A stretch of DNA of 64,000 nucleotides from Paraphoma chrysanthemicola (lineage: Eukaryota; Ascomycota; Dothideomycetes; Pleosporales; Phaeosphaeriaceae). A program made the position numbers and the translations under genes. The notes under the pieces were generated by a model that was given only the letters and a program-made list of their open reading frames with translations, ran no database searches and had not been told where the DNA came from. Positions within the stretch are counted from its first letter, which is position 1. Each line of letters begins with the position of its first letter. The DNA lies in contig JAGMWG010000020.1 of the NCBI GenBank assembly GCA_020744225.1, forward strand, positions 1-64,000, given 5' to 3'. This document shows, one piece after another, positions 12,623 through 24,238 of this stretch.

Positions 12623-13287
12623 CGCAGAAATTGGGACTTATTTCCTTTTGGAAGAGACTGTTCCGAGTCGTTGGATCAAACATGCATTCTAAAAAATGCC
12701 ACATTTATGCTTTCGTGATGATTTGGTGGCTCTAATTCCCACGCTAGCAATCGTACTCATGATCCAGCACGGTGTGGGGTAATGAGGGGAACAAAGGTTG
12801 CAAGTCAGCCCCACTTCGTTTCGATTTTCAACCTAAGAGGCGTTCTAATGTGGTATTAGGATCCGAATTACTAGCAATTCTTCACTATGTGCTTATCGTC
12901 TATTGACAGGGAACTGTCAATTTAGTAGGCTGGGGTAAGCAGAACTATGCGACATAGCTCCGCACAACCCACTCGTGTAGCGACGAGTTGCAAGGCTCTA
13001 GGCTTGCAATTGAAACCTCATGACATAACAATTCCTTACAGTGCAAAGAGTCAATGCTATTTTGCGGCTACTGCATGTTTGAGCCAGATGCAGGTTAACA
13101 GCGCGATAAACCCCTCAACTCTCCACACAGGCCCTTAGCTGCCTACCTACGTCCAGAGGATAGAGGCTGTTCGCATGATCAATTCCTGCTCGAAATCAGA
13201 TACCGCGCAAAGATCAAATGGATCAATGTCGCAACTTGCTACTGAATTTTTCATACATTTGGATGCTGAATAGAGTGAGAAGGGCAA
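12623..13287. other. intergenic, upstream of SDR
   Basis: No gene recognised. It should hold the SDR promoter and the 3' end of the next minus-strand gene. Confidence 0.4.
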
Positions 13288-14322
13288 CTAAAGAGGCACA
13301 ACGATCTTGATTCCGCTGACCCCAGCCTTCAGTCTGTCCAGACCTGCATTCACGCCTTCCAAGCCTCCACTCTGTGCTTCGATTTGTGGACTGGGTACGA
13401 TTGTACCAGCCCTCAGCGCCTCTTGTAACCATACGTGAAAGCAATCGTGGATATGTTTGTCTCTCATACCCTTCTCCATCGGCGGGAAGTTGAACTTGAT
13501 CTCGGTGTTTTCTAGAGTAGGATGATCTTCTGGAAGAAGGGGTGAATGTGCAACCTTGGCAGGTGCATTGTCCTTCGTCTGCTTGAGGATTTCCAAGGTG
13601 GGTTGGAGGCAATTGTCGACGACACAATGCGCTGTAGTCAGACTCAGTCCATCCCTCTTCACTGCCTCTACGACCTTTCCGACCACGTCGGTGTCCTTGT
13701 AATCAAACACAACATGGGCACCGAGCTTCTTCAGGTACTCGTGATGCTTTGCGCTCGCAGTAGCATACACGGTAAACCCAAGTACTCTAGCAGATTGGAT
13801 TGCGAAAGTTCCCACGCTGCTTGCGCCACCCCAGATTAGAACAGCTTGCTTGTCTTTTGCTGAAAATTTCGTGTCTAGTGGAATGCCAATGGAAGTCCAT
13901 GCGGTCAAAGCAGTCATGACACCTAGTGGCAACACCGCGCCTTGCTCAAAGGAGAGCTTTTCTGGAAGAGGAATGACGGCTTCAGCTTGTGCAAGTGCGA
14001 GCTTCTGGAAAGCCCCGTAGTCCGGTAAGCCATTCTGATAGAATGAAGAGGCGAGTGCGATGACTCGCGTTCCTGGTATCAGGGATGAGGGAACATCGGA
14101 GCCAACTTTGACGACAGTGCCAGCGGTGTCCGATCCAAGCACTGCAGGATAGACTGGGACCTGCATACCGAAATCACGCTGGTAGTAGTCGACAGGGTTC
14201 AGTGCGACGGCTTGCACTTCGATGAGAATCTCGCCAGAGCCTGGCTCTGGCGTGTTGCGCTTCTCGATGGTGAGCGGGCCACCTTTTTGTGCGAGGATAG
14301 CTGCAAGGTGAGTCTGCGACAT
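13288..14322 (-). CDS. MDR-family zinc-independent oxidoreductase (quinone reductase-like)
   Basis: Predicted 344 aa medium-chain dehydrogenase/reductase, uninterrupted by introns. The N-terminal GroES-like part includes EPGSGEILIEVQAVALNPVD and VLGSDTAGTVVKVGSDV. The NADPH-binding Rossmann motif is WGGASSVGTFAIQSA (about residues 168-182). It lacks the Cys cluster of structural-zinc alcohol dehydrogenases, so it fits the enoyl or quinone reductase branch, including trans-enoyl reductase-like proteins next to fungal pathways. An upstream in-frame ATG would add 34 residues, but the ATG at 14322 gives the usual family start (MSQTHLAAIL). Proteins of this kind often act on alpha,beta-unsaturated carbonyl compounds. 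It is the right-hand end of the oxidative gene run. Confidence 0.9.
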   Translation of the reverse strand: MSQTHLAAILAQKGGPLTIEKRNTPEPGSGEILIEVQAVALNPVDYYQRDFGMQVPVYPAVLGSDTAGTVVKVGSDVPSSLIPGTRVIALASSFYQNGLPDYGAFQKLALAQAEAVIPLPEKLSFEQGAVLPLGVMTALTAWTSIGIPLDTKFSAKDKQAVLIWGGASSVGTFAIQSARVLGFTVYATASAKHHEYLKKLGAHVVFDYKDTDVVGKVVEAVKRDGLSLTTAHCVVDNCLQPTLEILKQTKDNAPAKVAHSPLLPEDHPTLENTEIKFNFPPMEKGMRDKHIHDCFHVWLQEALRAGTIVPSPQIEAQSGGLEGVNAGLDRLKAGVSGIKIVVPL

Positions 14323-16613
14323 GGTAGGCGATGGGGAGGGCGTTCTTAGTGTGAATGAACCACCACAAACCTTCTCCCTCGTACTTAGATATACATTCCA
14401 TGTGAGAGCTATTGTTGTGCTGGACAAATTTGTGCGGACTCAATAAGCCCTAAGGGTGGTGCAGCGTGATCTACGCCGCTAAGTTGGCTGAGTCAAGGAA
14501 ATAAGCTTCGGGTGAATGCTTAAGTACTTTAAGTCCGATCAATGGGGTAGTCGTGGTTCCACTGCATTGGTAACGAGACCGAGCTAGCCAGCTTTCGTAT
14601 AGTTATGGACCTTGCGCGATATTTCTGAACAATTGGCCCCTTGAGTTGGAATCCTAGCATAACCATCCCACCTCGCCAGCCACCTCCGCGGCGATTAATC
14701 CAAAATGATTACAAGACCACTACATACGAACATAACCGTAAGTCCGAAATCATCTGGTCGTAACGTCGGCGGAAGTATTGTGAGCTGGGCAGCGCTTCGT
14801 GAAGCAAGAGTGAGGCCAATCATGCCTGCGTTACGTCATCGACTCCGTAACACCATTGGTTGCCTAACGCCAGCCACCACAAGTAATCGTGCCGCTCGCT
14901 GCGGATGTCCGCCAGTATCGCCTGAATCACGGCCTTGCGCTAGAAGTCTACATAGCTTCAGCAGTTTCTCCAATATTCAACTCTTGTAAAGAAACAATTT
15001 GGAAATTGTTCTGCTGCCCCGTAGACTTGAATGACGTGGAAGATCTGTGATGATTATAGAAAAGTCTTCACTACCATACATGAGCTCATCCGAGGCCTGT
15101 CAAACGTCCTTGCACTAACCAATGTATATCAAAGATTCCATCGGTAAAATTCGTGTTCCGGTTGGTAAGTCGTTTGCGGATGCTTTCTCTTGGAATTCCC
15201 CAATTTCGCGTCCAGTCTGGCCACCTTGCCCAGGTGCATTCGAAACTGGTTGACTGCCTGTACGGAATGAGCCGCCACTTGTAGCATGTACCAAGGTACC
15301 CACTGGTCTGTGACCACACAGGAGCAAAAGATAACCTTTGATCCTCCATCTGAAATACAATTCCCCTCTATCGATTCGCCTATCAGACCCAGCGAGTTAG
15401 GCCACCCATTGCGACGTCTCGCACTGCTTCATGACGCTTGCGAAGCCTCATTGAGCCCACACTAGGCAGAAAGATCGGAGTCTTTAAAGTATAGCTCATA
15501 ATGTTCACTTGTGATCGGTATTCCTTGTTCCCTTGCATACTGTGACTTTGATCAGGGCAAAATGTTTTCGTCCGGCTGCCTGCTATTATTAGCTCCTAGG
15601 GAGCTTCGCACCTTTTTATAAGTGAATTATCATACTAATAGATTGTTAGATACCTCTAACTAGCTTTTGACTGACTTTGTTAGGTGGAAATATACAATGT
15701 TAGCCTAAGCAACGAAGACCATGATGTAGCTTTTCGGGGCACCACTTCACGGGATATATGGCCGAACAGCAAAAGCACAAGGCCGAATATATGTGGCCTT
15801 AATCGTCCTTCGTGATCTATATCATCCTCTCCACGTATATGTCACACTAGTCTGTGCGTCTTATTAGCCTTCGTACCCACCCTCGAGATCTATCAAGACC
15901 TAGCATTCATATTATTAACGCGCGCAGGGAGTGCTACCTAACCAGCACTGTTACGTCGTCAAGCAATTTGGAAAATAAATACGTCTTGTCAGATGCAAGT
16001 TCGACACGGGAACACCATTTTAAAGATAGCAAAGGAGACAACGTATCGAAGCCACGAGCCGACTGCTTAGACTACCCGCAATCATCTCTAGACCGCGCGA
16101 CTCTTTTGCAGCTCACCTTACTGACTCCAATCCAGCGCTCGAGCGAGTACGCCATGAATGTCACTAGCTCTCGACTCGCGGCGAGCGCGACTAGCACTTC
16201 TACGTTGGCCCACCTAATAGGTCTAGCATGATTCCGCAGTCGAGCGATTGTTGTTGATGATGCTAGGGGAAAATAAATGAGTGAAACCCTCGGTCGACCG
16301 ACGATGCTCCGGCGTAACGTGTCCCATGTATGTAGAGGATAGTGTAGCACGGTGTGCATAAAGTTATCGACGAGGGAGTAGACACTTCGGAGACAATAAG
16401 TAGGAGATACTGCATTGTTATCGCACATTTCACAGATAAAAACGAACATGCCGCTGCCAACCATAGTGAAACAGCTCAAAATCCAAAGCCTTGCGCGTGC
16501 GGCACGGAATTTGTCCTCTCAAAAAGGTACAGCCCTAAACTTCAGATCCCACAATAATGCATGCATTATTTTACTTCTTCGAGGTTTTAAAAAACATAAA
16601 AAAAGGAAACCGA
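14323..16613. other. 2.3 kb gene-poor stretch
   Basis: No gene recognised. Several overlapping short frames at 15086-15360 and one at 15854-16231 show no motif. Parts around 15590-15680 are AT-rich. I see no tandem repeat or transposon end. Confidence 0.45.
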
Positions 16614-16695
16614 TGCTCATTACCCGACTCGAACGAGTGATCTTCGCATGACATTACTGTACAAGTGCGACGCCTTACCACTTGGCCAAACGAGC
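16614..16695 (-). tRNA. tRNA-Thr (anticodon TGT) with a 10 nt intron
   Basis: The minus strand folds as a tRNA. The seven-base acceptor stem GCTCGTT pairs with AATGAGC. The D arm is GCC..GGC around AAGTGGTAA. The anticodon stem is TCGCA/TGCGA. The T arm ACTCG-TTCGAGT-CGGGT has the usual seven-base loop, and the discriminator base is A. The anticodon loop is 17 nt as written. Removing 10 nt (plus-strand 16650-16659), placed just after position 37 where nuclear tRNA introns sit, leaves CTTGTAA with anticodon TGT, read as threonine. The CACTTGTAATGCGAAG context is typical of eukaryotic tRNA-Thr. The mature length is 72 nt plus added CCA. The intron is very short for this class. Confidence 0.88.
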
Positions 16696-17609
16696 TGACT
16701 ATTGTATTACTAAGCATTTGCAGTTATTTGATACATATGTAGACACAAGAGTTCATTCATGTTCCTCTATTACAATGAGAATAATTGTAATTTGGTGGCC
16801 TGGACCAATTGTTGTGCGAGGTGTGGGTCAACACAGCAAGCGACCAGACGAAGTGGGTCATTCGGCACCAACATGATGCTGCCCTCCATGCTATCAAGTA
16901 AAGAAAGGAACTGATATGCTTTACTTGTGGCCCTTGATCACCTGCTGTAGTCGCTTTTTTCTTTCTAACCATCCTAAATTCCGTCTTGACGATCCTGGTT
17001 GATGTTGACTCTTCCCCAGCCTCCGCTTCTGCGAATGAAAAATGTTTTCGTCGTCCACATCCCAAATGCCGCTTTACTACCTGAGGACACTGGCAGAACC
17101 GTGGAACTGTCTCATGGGCAGGGCATATAGGCGCTTCACAAACAGTTCTATGAGAGCTATCAAGTTGTGCTGTGGTATGTCGAGTGGAGACTGTGGGGCG
17201 AGATCATGCATCGACTTGCATGAAATCGCACCTCGATGCTCAGGCCAGAACTCCATCAAGATTGATACTGGCACAATTCGAGAGTCACAGCTGTTCCATC
17301 GTAAAAAGTAGTCGCAACACAAATGCGTTGGCACTAGATCGATGGTGAATACAGCAGCGCATAACGAATTATTCCCGAGAGCAGTATCCATCTGCACCTG
17401 GCATTTACTTGACACCCCGAACGCATTACTCATGTCTCTCCATAGCCGCTTCCCTGGCCGCTCCAAACTTACTTTCGCTCTCTCCTCTCGCTCGGTGTTG
17501 AACTTCCTGCTCCTGACCGCCTCAGCTTTACTCCGTTCTTCTTTCTCTTGCCCTCGGTACACGGCACTCCTGACAACCTCAGGCCCTCCTTTCGCCTTTG
17601 TATACATGA
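16696..17609. other. intergenic beside tRNA and MYND relic
   Basis: No intact gene recognised. The right part (about 17080-17609, minus strand) is an open continuation of the decayed MYND/DUF4470 gene but shows no further recognisable domain. Confidence 0.4.
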
Positions 17610-19110
17610 ACCATTCCGCCTTCACATACTCCACATACCCTGCATGACCGGGGTCGCACTTCGCTAGCTTCACGGTGAACTCCTCCTTACTCTCACCCTT
17701 GGTCATGCGCTTCGGCCACCCCTGGGTGATGGTCTGCTCCTGCTCTTCTCGCATTTTTCAACCCCGCTTGTGCAAGCAAGTCATTCGACCCCACCGCAGT
17801 AATGATAATACCGAACATCAACGATCGGTCTCGGGTACGGCGGTCTTGAAGAGGAGGAGGAGGAGAACAGCGTGGGAGTTTTGGGATTGCGGCTCGAGAA
17901 GTGGTGCTTATGGTGAGGCGGCGGGTGCGGGACCAACGTAGCAAAGGTCGCAAACATGGGTCATCTAGGACTGTTAGTACTGCCTTCCTTCTTACCTCGA
18001 TACGGTCGTATAGTCCAACTTCTTCTCTCCAGTACACTAAGCGCACGGGCAGGTCTGGAACATCGAGTAAGTACAAACAAAACATGAGATCGAAGGGCTT
18101 GACTCGGCTACAGAACTTGGTAGGAGCATCGCATAGCTGGACGAGTTGAGCGCCGAGATGGTCACCTATGCCCGTGGGCTTACCGCTCATGATATCATCG
18201 CTGCTCCAGCCGATATAGAGCTCAACATAGTCTCGCATCAGTAACTTCCCAGGCGTCTGAGAGAATGTTGCGTTATATGTAGCGAAGCCTTCTCGGTCGA
18301 GAGGTCGCGTATGGAAGCAGCACGCCTTCAAACCCTGTGATGATAGCGGAGACGAGCCGGATCGCACAAGGCCATGGTCCGAAGTAACTCCACTGGTTTT
18401 GATTTGTGCACGCCAGGCAGTCTGAGGTCAGACTTGAATCGGAGTCAGTCAAAATTATTCAACACCAGGTGGGCAGACTGCCCATGATCCATCTTGACGT
18501 CTGATCAAGCGGGAAATTGCCTGGCTTGTTTTCGAGCTTGCCACAAATGTCCTGGACTAGGGGCGGCAACCTCGCCTGAACACCCTTCAACATTGTACCG
18601 AGTAGTCGAGCGGGACACCAAAGGTGTATCATAGCGGGCACGGCTCCGTCCGGGTCGAAATACAGGGCCGGCAGAAGCAGAATGGCGGTTTGCGCTTTGC
18701 GCAACGAAGAGTTCGTTCCCCTTAATGAGAATTCCACTGTCAGCATAGTCAGGAAGCACACCGTGGATGGACTTGACAACGTTTCGCAAATCGCCAAATG
18801 CTCTGCACATGATGTCGAGGTCTCGGTCCAACGCACCCTCGCCATCATTCTTGGTCATCTCGACCATGTCGATGGCAGGCATAAAGCCCGACGTGTATTT
18901 CGCCTCGCGCAGCAATCCAAGGTAGTCGGTGCCTAGAGCCGGTGGTAGAGATACACTGCGATCGAGATACCACCGCGGCATCTGGTCGACACTCAGCATC
19001 AGGTGTTTGCATGTCTCGACTTTGTCTTTCGGCTAGGGTGCGATCTGGCAGTTCTTGTTGCAGTATTGCACATGGCAGCACCGAGAGCAGAAAGCAATCA
19101 TCAATCTAGG
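17610..19110 (-). pseudogene. decayed MYND zinc finger / DUF4470-type protein
   Basis: Pieces of one protein family lie in order on the minus strand but in different frames. Near 19100-19000 is a MYND-like finger (CSRCCHVQYCNKNCQIAP); its next codon is TAG (19033-19035) where the family has Trp. After the stop the same frame continues PKDKVETCKHLM and reaches the GDLRNVVKSIHGVLPDY block. The frame changes near 18690, where AILLLPALYFDPDGAVPAM continues the family pattern. A third frame (about 18360-18030) carries FCSRVKPFDLMFCLYLLD. Further pieces (YVGPAPAASP, then a TAA, then PLLEPQSQNSHAVLLLLLFK) and TQGWPKRMTKG follow in shifted frames down to 17610. One stop could be a G-to-A transition, but several frame changes cannot be explained by introns. 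In intact genes of this type the MYND finger is N-terminal. Function is unknown; this copy cannot make a full protein. Confidence 0.75.
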
Positions 19111-19466
19111 GGCACTGGAAACTGTCCTGAATGTTGGGGAACAGCGGTGGATAATCCACGTGAGAGCCATTCTGAAATGAGTCCTGCGAAAGCTGACTAT
19201 TGGTAGACTGTTTCCGATGGTCGCAGTAATCCAGGGTGAAGTGCTCTTTATACCGGGCACCATGGACCGCCTCACACTCACATTCACTTTTCCTAGCGCT
19301 TTCAGAGAATTCTCTCATTTGCTGATCACAAGCTTGAACCTTGAGTCCAATGTTTCACCACGCCCTTCTGAGTAGATATCGGCCGCTACATTCAGCATCT
19401 TCCGGTACCGATTGCAGTACGCCTTGCACGCGCAATGCTGGATGAGCACTGACATGGAACAGCACC
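19111..19466. other. intergenic between divergent units
   Basis: These 356 bp lie between the 5' side of the MYND relic and the small gene at 19467. It may contain further decayed N-terminal coding sequence of the relic; nothing else was seen. Confidence 0.4.
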
Positions 19467-20088
19467 ATGTCGTTCCCACTCGACATCATTCCCATGATGG
19501 ATCTCGTCACCGAAAGACCTGTCGCGACGGAGCGTGAAGGGGCGGAAGGCGTTACCACCACACCAACTGAAGATCGCATATGCGAATGGCGAGCGGGCAT
19601 GGATCCTGGTGAGTTGCGTCTGCAATAGTAGTAGCTCGGAATTGACGCGCGAGACAGAAAGTCTGACGGAGAAGCCATTGCCCAACGAAAAGCCTCTCCC
19701 AAGCTCTCCACTGGAAACAACGAAAGCCAAGAAGGCGTGGCGAAAGGTCAAGGAGACCTTTCGCCCCGATGAGCGCCAGAAACGACGCGCAAAAGAATTT
19801 GACGAGATGATGCGAAGAAACACGGAAGAGTTGGTCGCGGCAGACGATGCGGTATCCTTGAAGACAATGGTAGCGGGCCGGGTTCAAGAGCACGGCATGA
19901 TGAGCATGGCTTCTTTGGGTAGAATAGAGGGACAAGATGCTGAGCCACCATCAAGACTCCAAGGTATCAAGGAGGAAGAGGAGGGGATTACGGCATTGCC
20001 TCCAATGCCCGCTCATCTCCTCGGACAGACACCGATGAAGAAGGAGAAAAGAAGATTGGTGAAGAAAACTAAGAGTATGGTGTTCTAG
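19467..20088 (+). CDS. small charged protein of unknown function
   Basis: I do not recognise this protein. The model has exons 19467-19608 and 19658-20088, joined by a 49 nt intron with a GTGAGT donor, giving 190 aa. The N-terminal part is acidic (MDLVTERPVATEREGAEG). The centre is a strongly basic and amphipathic stretch (KAKKAWRKVKETFRPDERQK, then KEFDEMMRRNTEEL) likely to be helical. The tail is Pro/Glu-rich and ends in a lysine cluster (MKKEKRRLVKKTKSMVF). There are no membrane segments or cysteine motifs. A longer single-exon frame from 19534 also exists, but it starts without the better ATG. Supported only by splice phase and open frame. Confidence 0.45.
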
Positions 20089-21152
20089 AGAAGCTTGGCC
20101 GGAGCGGAGAGGCAGGGGTACTTTGATGCGAAGGAGGAGCCGTAGACCCGCTATATGTAGCCGGCGCTGATTGCTGCAGCCGTTGTCTCTAAGACAGAAT
20201 TATGACTCTATCAGACCCTGTACATCCTCAGACGCGCTTGTGAGATGCATGGCGATGCGAATTGCGGTGCTGGAAGGCGACATTTACGCATTAGTGGAGC
20301 GCCGACGTTTTCCGCAGCACCAACGGCCCTCCTCGCAACATCCAAATTGCCTCTGAAAACCTTGTCCACTCCACACAATCCGATAACGGCCACATGGTCC
20401 CATCTAGCCCTGTGTGGGGAATATCGCAATGTCAGAAAATTCGAGGTGTCGTTGAGTTAAGAACAAGAGCTGGGTAGATGCGGCTCTCTGAGCAGTTGTC
20501 ACAGATCGAAATGTGAGCTGTGCGTCGTCACCACCCTAAACAAGGAACACGCTTGCGAGACGAAGCTGCCGAAGTGTGGAGAAGAGAGGCCGACATGGTC
20601 ACGATGGTAGAATTGGCGTGGGCGCAGAAGAAGCAATCTCTAATGGCGCCGAAGGAGCAGTGGGATGAACAGTTTGTATTACACGTCGTCATCGCTCAAC
20701 ATCCTCCGCCCTTGTCAACCCCTCAGACAGCCTCCAACCAACACCGACAACGATATCGCACTCCAGCAATTCTCCGATGTTGCCGCTTACTCCACAGGAA
20801 CGAATGTAGCCATTGACCAATCATCTGACGGTAGCGATCTATCCGATAAGTCCGCAAGCGGCTGCGTCAGTCTGGAGCTCGATTGGGGCATCGTCATGCA
20901 TGCCGACGGAAGCCGCGCGGTGTTCGCTACATCGTGGAACAGCCCCAGATCACCATGAGTGTCAGGTGCAGTATATATGGCGTCAGGTACGGTCATGGAG
21001 GTCACAGGACCTCTAATCACTCCAAGTGTTAAGAAAACAAATCTGCGCTGCCAGTCATTGTTGCAACACTTCATTCTGGTCAATTGCCTCCCATTCGCAC
21101 GTCACGTAGGATCCACAATCGCCCAATCCGGAAGGCTACCATATCAATCATC
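20089..21152. other. intergenic with one weak short frame
   Basis: No gene recognised. A 97-codon frame with ATG at 20665-20958 (plus strand) has a serine- and aspartate-rich centre but no family resemblance. It stays uncalled. The right end should hold the proline dehydrogenase promoter. Confidence 0.35.
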
Positions 21153-22653
21153 ATGTACTCAATGAAAAGCCGAGTGCAATACCTCCAGCGCCTCAATGGC
21201 CAGGCAATCGCACAACGGCACCGCGCACTCTCGCAGACATCACGATACGTCCATCAGAGCTCACAACGCAATGTCGCTGTTCCGACGTCGCCCCCAGTCC
21301 ACGCCGCCGAACACCTTCTCTCCTCCCCAACAGAGCCTCAAGTTGCAGCCCAGAAGGTCGTGCTCGGGCGCCTGCCAACCTCTACTGTCCTCCGCTCCTA
21401 CATCATCACCCGCATGTCCTCGAACCCGGCATTGCTCACTCTCTGCTTCAACATCCTCCGACGCATGCTCGACTCCAAGTCCTGGCTCCTGAACATCGAG
21501 CGTAACCCTGTTCTATCACAAATCCTGAAGAAGACTTTCTACGCACAGTTCTGCGTGGGTGAGAAGAAGGATGAAGTCGTCCGCAACACCGACTTTGCAC
21601 GCTCAGTGCTCGGCTACGACGGCATACTCTTCGAATACGCGCTCGAAGTCCTCGGCGGCGCTGAACCCACAGCCGCAGAAACCGCACAGGAGATTGAGAC
21701 TTGGCGGAAAGGCATGTTGCAAAGCGTCGAAATGGCAAAAGAGGATGACTTTGTCGGTCTCAAGTACGTCAACCTCCCAAACACCCTGACCCAACACTTT
21801 ACACACGATGCTAATGCTGTATAGATGGTCCGGCCTCGGTCGCCACGCTCTCCACCTCCTGCAAGCCCGCCAGCCCGCTACTCCCGAAATGTGGTCCGCC
21901 ATCACCGCAGCATGCGACGCCGCCGCTGCCAAAGGCGTCTCACTCCTGCCCGGCGCCGAGGAAGAACTCACCAACCCAGGCCTCGAAGCATGGACTCTTG
22001 CTCTGCAGAAGAAATATAACAAGGACCGCGCAGTCGTGTACATTACATACCAATGCTACCTCCGCAGCATCAACCAGCGACTCGCACAACATCTCGCAAC
22101 AGCAAGTCAGGAGGGCTACGTCGCGGGCGTCAAATTGGTCCGGGGCGCGTACTTGACCTCCGAGCCCAAGGGCTTGACGTTTGATACGAAAGAGGGTACG
22201 GATGGAATGTATGATGCACTTACATCTACTGTCCTCAAGCAATCATGGTCCGAGACAGTTCCTGGCCCAACACCAGACACGCCGTTCCCTCGTCTGGCGA
22301 TTGTCCTAGCAACACACAACGCGCCGTCGATCAATCTTGCAAAAGGAATCCGCGCATCCCAACTCTCTGGTCCGAGTACCACCGCAGCGTCGCTCCCGCG
22401 CCTCACGTACGCGCAACTGCAAGGCATGGCCGATGAGATTAGCCAAGAGCTTGTCCAGGACGCGACGATGAAGAAGGATCAAATGGCCAAGGTGGTGAAA
22501 TGCATGACGTGGGGGAGTACGAGCGAGTGTTTGAATTTCTTGCTGAGGAGGGCGAGCGAGAATAAGGAGGCTGCGTTGAGGACGGATGAGACGAGGAGGG
22601 CGATGGGAGCGGAGTTGTGGAGGAGGTGGAAGAGTGGAGTTGGACTTGCATAG
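21153..22653 (+). CDS. proline dehydrogenase, mitochondrial
   Basis: Predicted 479 aa FAD enzyme that oxidises proline to pyrroline-5-carboxylate in mitochondria and passes electrons to ubiquinone. Exons are 21153-21763 and 21825-22653, with a 61 nt intron in phase. The N terminus (MYSMKSRVQYLQRLNGQAIA and on) is rich in Arg, Gln and Ser and lacks acids, like a mitochondrial presequence. A second ATG three codons on is an alternative start. Barrel motifs include FYAQFCVGE, the YQCYLR block (AVVYITYQCYLRSINQRLAQ), GVKLVRGAYL with the catalytic Arg region, and LAIVLATHNAPS. The conserved C-terminal YxxRR-like region reads CLNFLLRRASENKEA. The length matches fungal Put1-type proteins. It is convergent with the PLP-enzyme gene, with 152 bp between the stops. 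Confidence 0.93.
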
Positions 22654-22805
22654 TGGTGAACGAGTGGTTTGGAGTGTGTTTTGAGGGATGCATAGCTAGC
22701 GATTTTGGGGTAGAAGCATTTTGTGTAGTTTTGTTTGAATGCATTCACATCATCAGCATCATCGCGTTTAAATCTATAACATATTTACTGCTTCTTCTCA
22801 ATTGC

Positions 22806-24238
22806 TTAGACAGCCCCAGCGCCGGCTTCGGGAACACTTGCTCCCTCCACACCGACCTGTACAACCCTCTCTTTCTTATCCTCTTCCCCCACCCCTTCGC
22901 CCGCCAACTCGGCAAATGCCCTCAGGAAATCCGCCTTCAAGTCCTCCCACCCCTCCACACCAACACTGACCCTCAAAAGCCTCTCGTCAACATCATTATC
23001 GCTCATCCTGCGCCACTCAATCAAGCTCTCCACGCCGCCCAGACTCGTCGCATGGTGGAACAAATGCAATTTCGACGGCAGTGTGCGTGCTTGTTGTGAT
23101 GTATGCGTATATATACTGAACACGGGCCCGAATCCGTTTGGCATTTGCTGCTTGAGCCACGAAAAATCGGCGGTCTGGAGGCTGGCGTGGACGACTTTGC
23201 TGACTACTTTCTGCACGAGCTGTGCTTCGGCGTCAGGGGACTGTGATGTTAGAGATGAGTGGAGCCATGAGACGAGGTTGGTTGCGTTGGAGGATTGGCG
23301 CTGTACGCGGAGTTGCATGGTTCGCAAGGAGCGGACGCCCAACCAGCCTTCTAAGCTGCCCATTACGCTGCCAAGGAAGATGCGCTCGGTTCGTAGTGTA
23401 CGTGCCATCTTATGCCCGTCTTTGCCTTTCTTGGTGGCGAGGATGCCGCATAGCAAGTCGCTATGTCCGCCAATGTATTTTGTCCCCGAGTGCATGACGA
23501 CGTCTGCGCCCCATGCGAATGGGTCTTGCAGACCGGGTGGGCCGAATGTTGCGTCGATGGATAGCAGGGCGCCGCGGGCGTGTGCAAGTTTTGCGTACTT
23601 TGCAATTTCAAAGGCCTCGCCGGTGGGGTTGAGGGGGGTTTCGACGTGGACAAGGTCGCCTTTGCCTAGATCGCCCCAGGTGGATTCGTCGTGGAGGTCG
23701 ACCGTCTTCACACCGTGCATCTTCTTGTGGAGATCAATTACCTGTAGTCAAGATTGATTAGCTGGTGTACTGAAAGACTTGCATAGCACGTATTGTTGAG
23801 TTAAGTTTGCTCAAGTTTGAGAAAACAGACTGACGAGGACAGGAACAGACATACACCGTGACATCCATGGTAACCTCCACTTATCGCAATGACCTTGGGC
23901 ACCAAGTTCACCAACAGCGCATGGAAAGCGCTCAGCCCGCTGCTGTAACTGATGACATGATTTGCCAATCCCTCGAAGGCCTCCTCCTTCTCGCCTGGGT
24001 AGATGAGCGGCGCTAGGATAGTCTCGAGGCGGTTGATATTGGCGCTTGTTAGACGCGAATATACCAGCGGGGTCGACAGATCGAGGAATTCACCCTCATC
24101 AGGCACTGGCTGCAATTTGCTCACGTCTCGTGGGTAGCGGAAGGTGGTTGAAGTGTGAATCGGAGGCGCAACATCGGTTAATGCATTCACGCGGTCATCG
24201 GCATGGATACCATATGTGGCTGCTGAGTAGGTCGACAT
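22806..24238 (-). CDS. Cys/Met metabolism PLP-dependent enzyme (cystathionine lyase/synthase-like)
   Basis: Predicted 439 aa PLP enzyme of the trans-sulfuration family. Exons are 23855-24238 and 22806-23741, with a 113 nt intron in phase 0. The N-terminal signature VNALTDVAPPIHTSTTFRYP and the block TPLVYSRLTSANINRLE are typical. The PLP-phosphate region reads ISYSSGLSAFHALL. SIDATFGPPGLQDPF contains the Asp that contacts the pyridine nitrogen. HSGTKYIGGHSDLLCG carries the lysine that forms the Schiff base. The sequence cannot separate cystathionine gamma-lyase, beta-lyase and gamma-synthase. The conserved-uncharacterised fungal branch (cystathionine lyase-like) is most likely. The C-terminal tail is acidic and variable. 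Probably cytosolic. Confidence 0.88.

Noticed and set aside
17077..17754. 225-codon minus-strand frame as a separate gene.
   Set aside because: Its first ~45 residues are the displaced C-terminal part of the MYND/DUF4470 relic; the rest has no recognisable domain.
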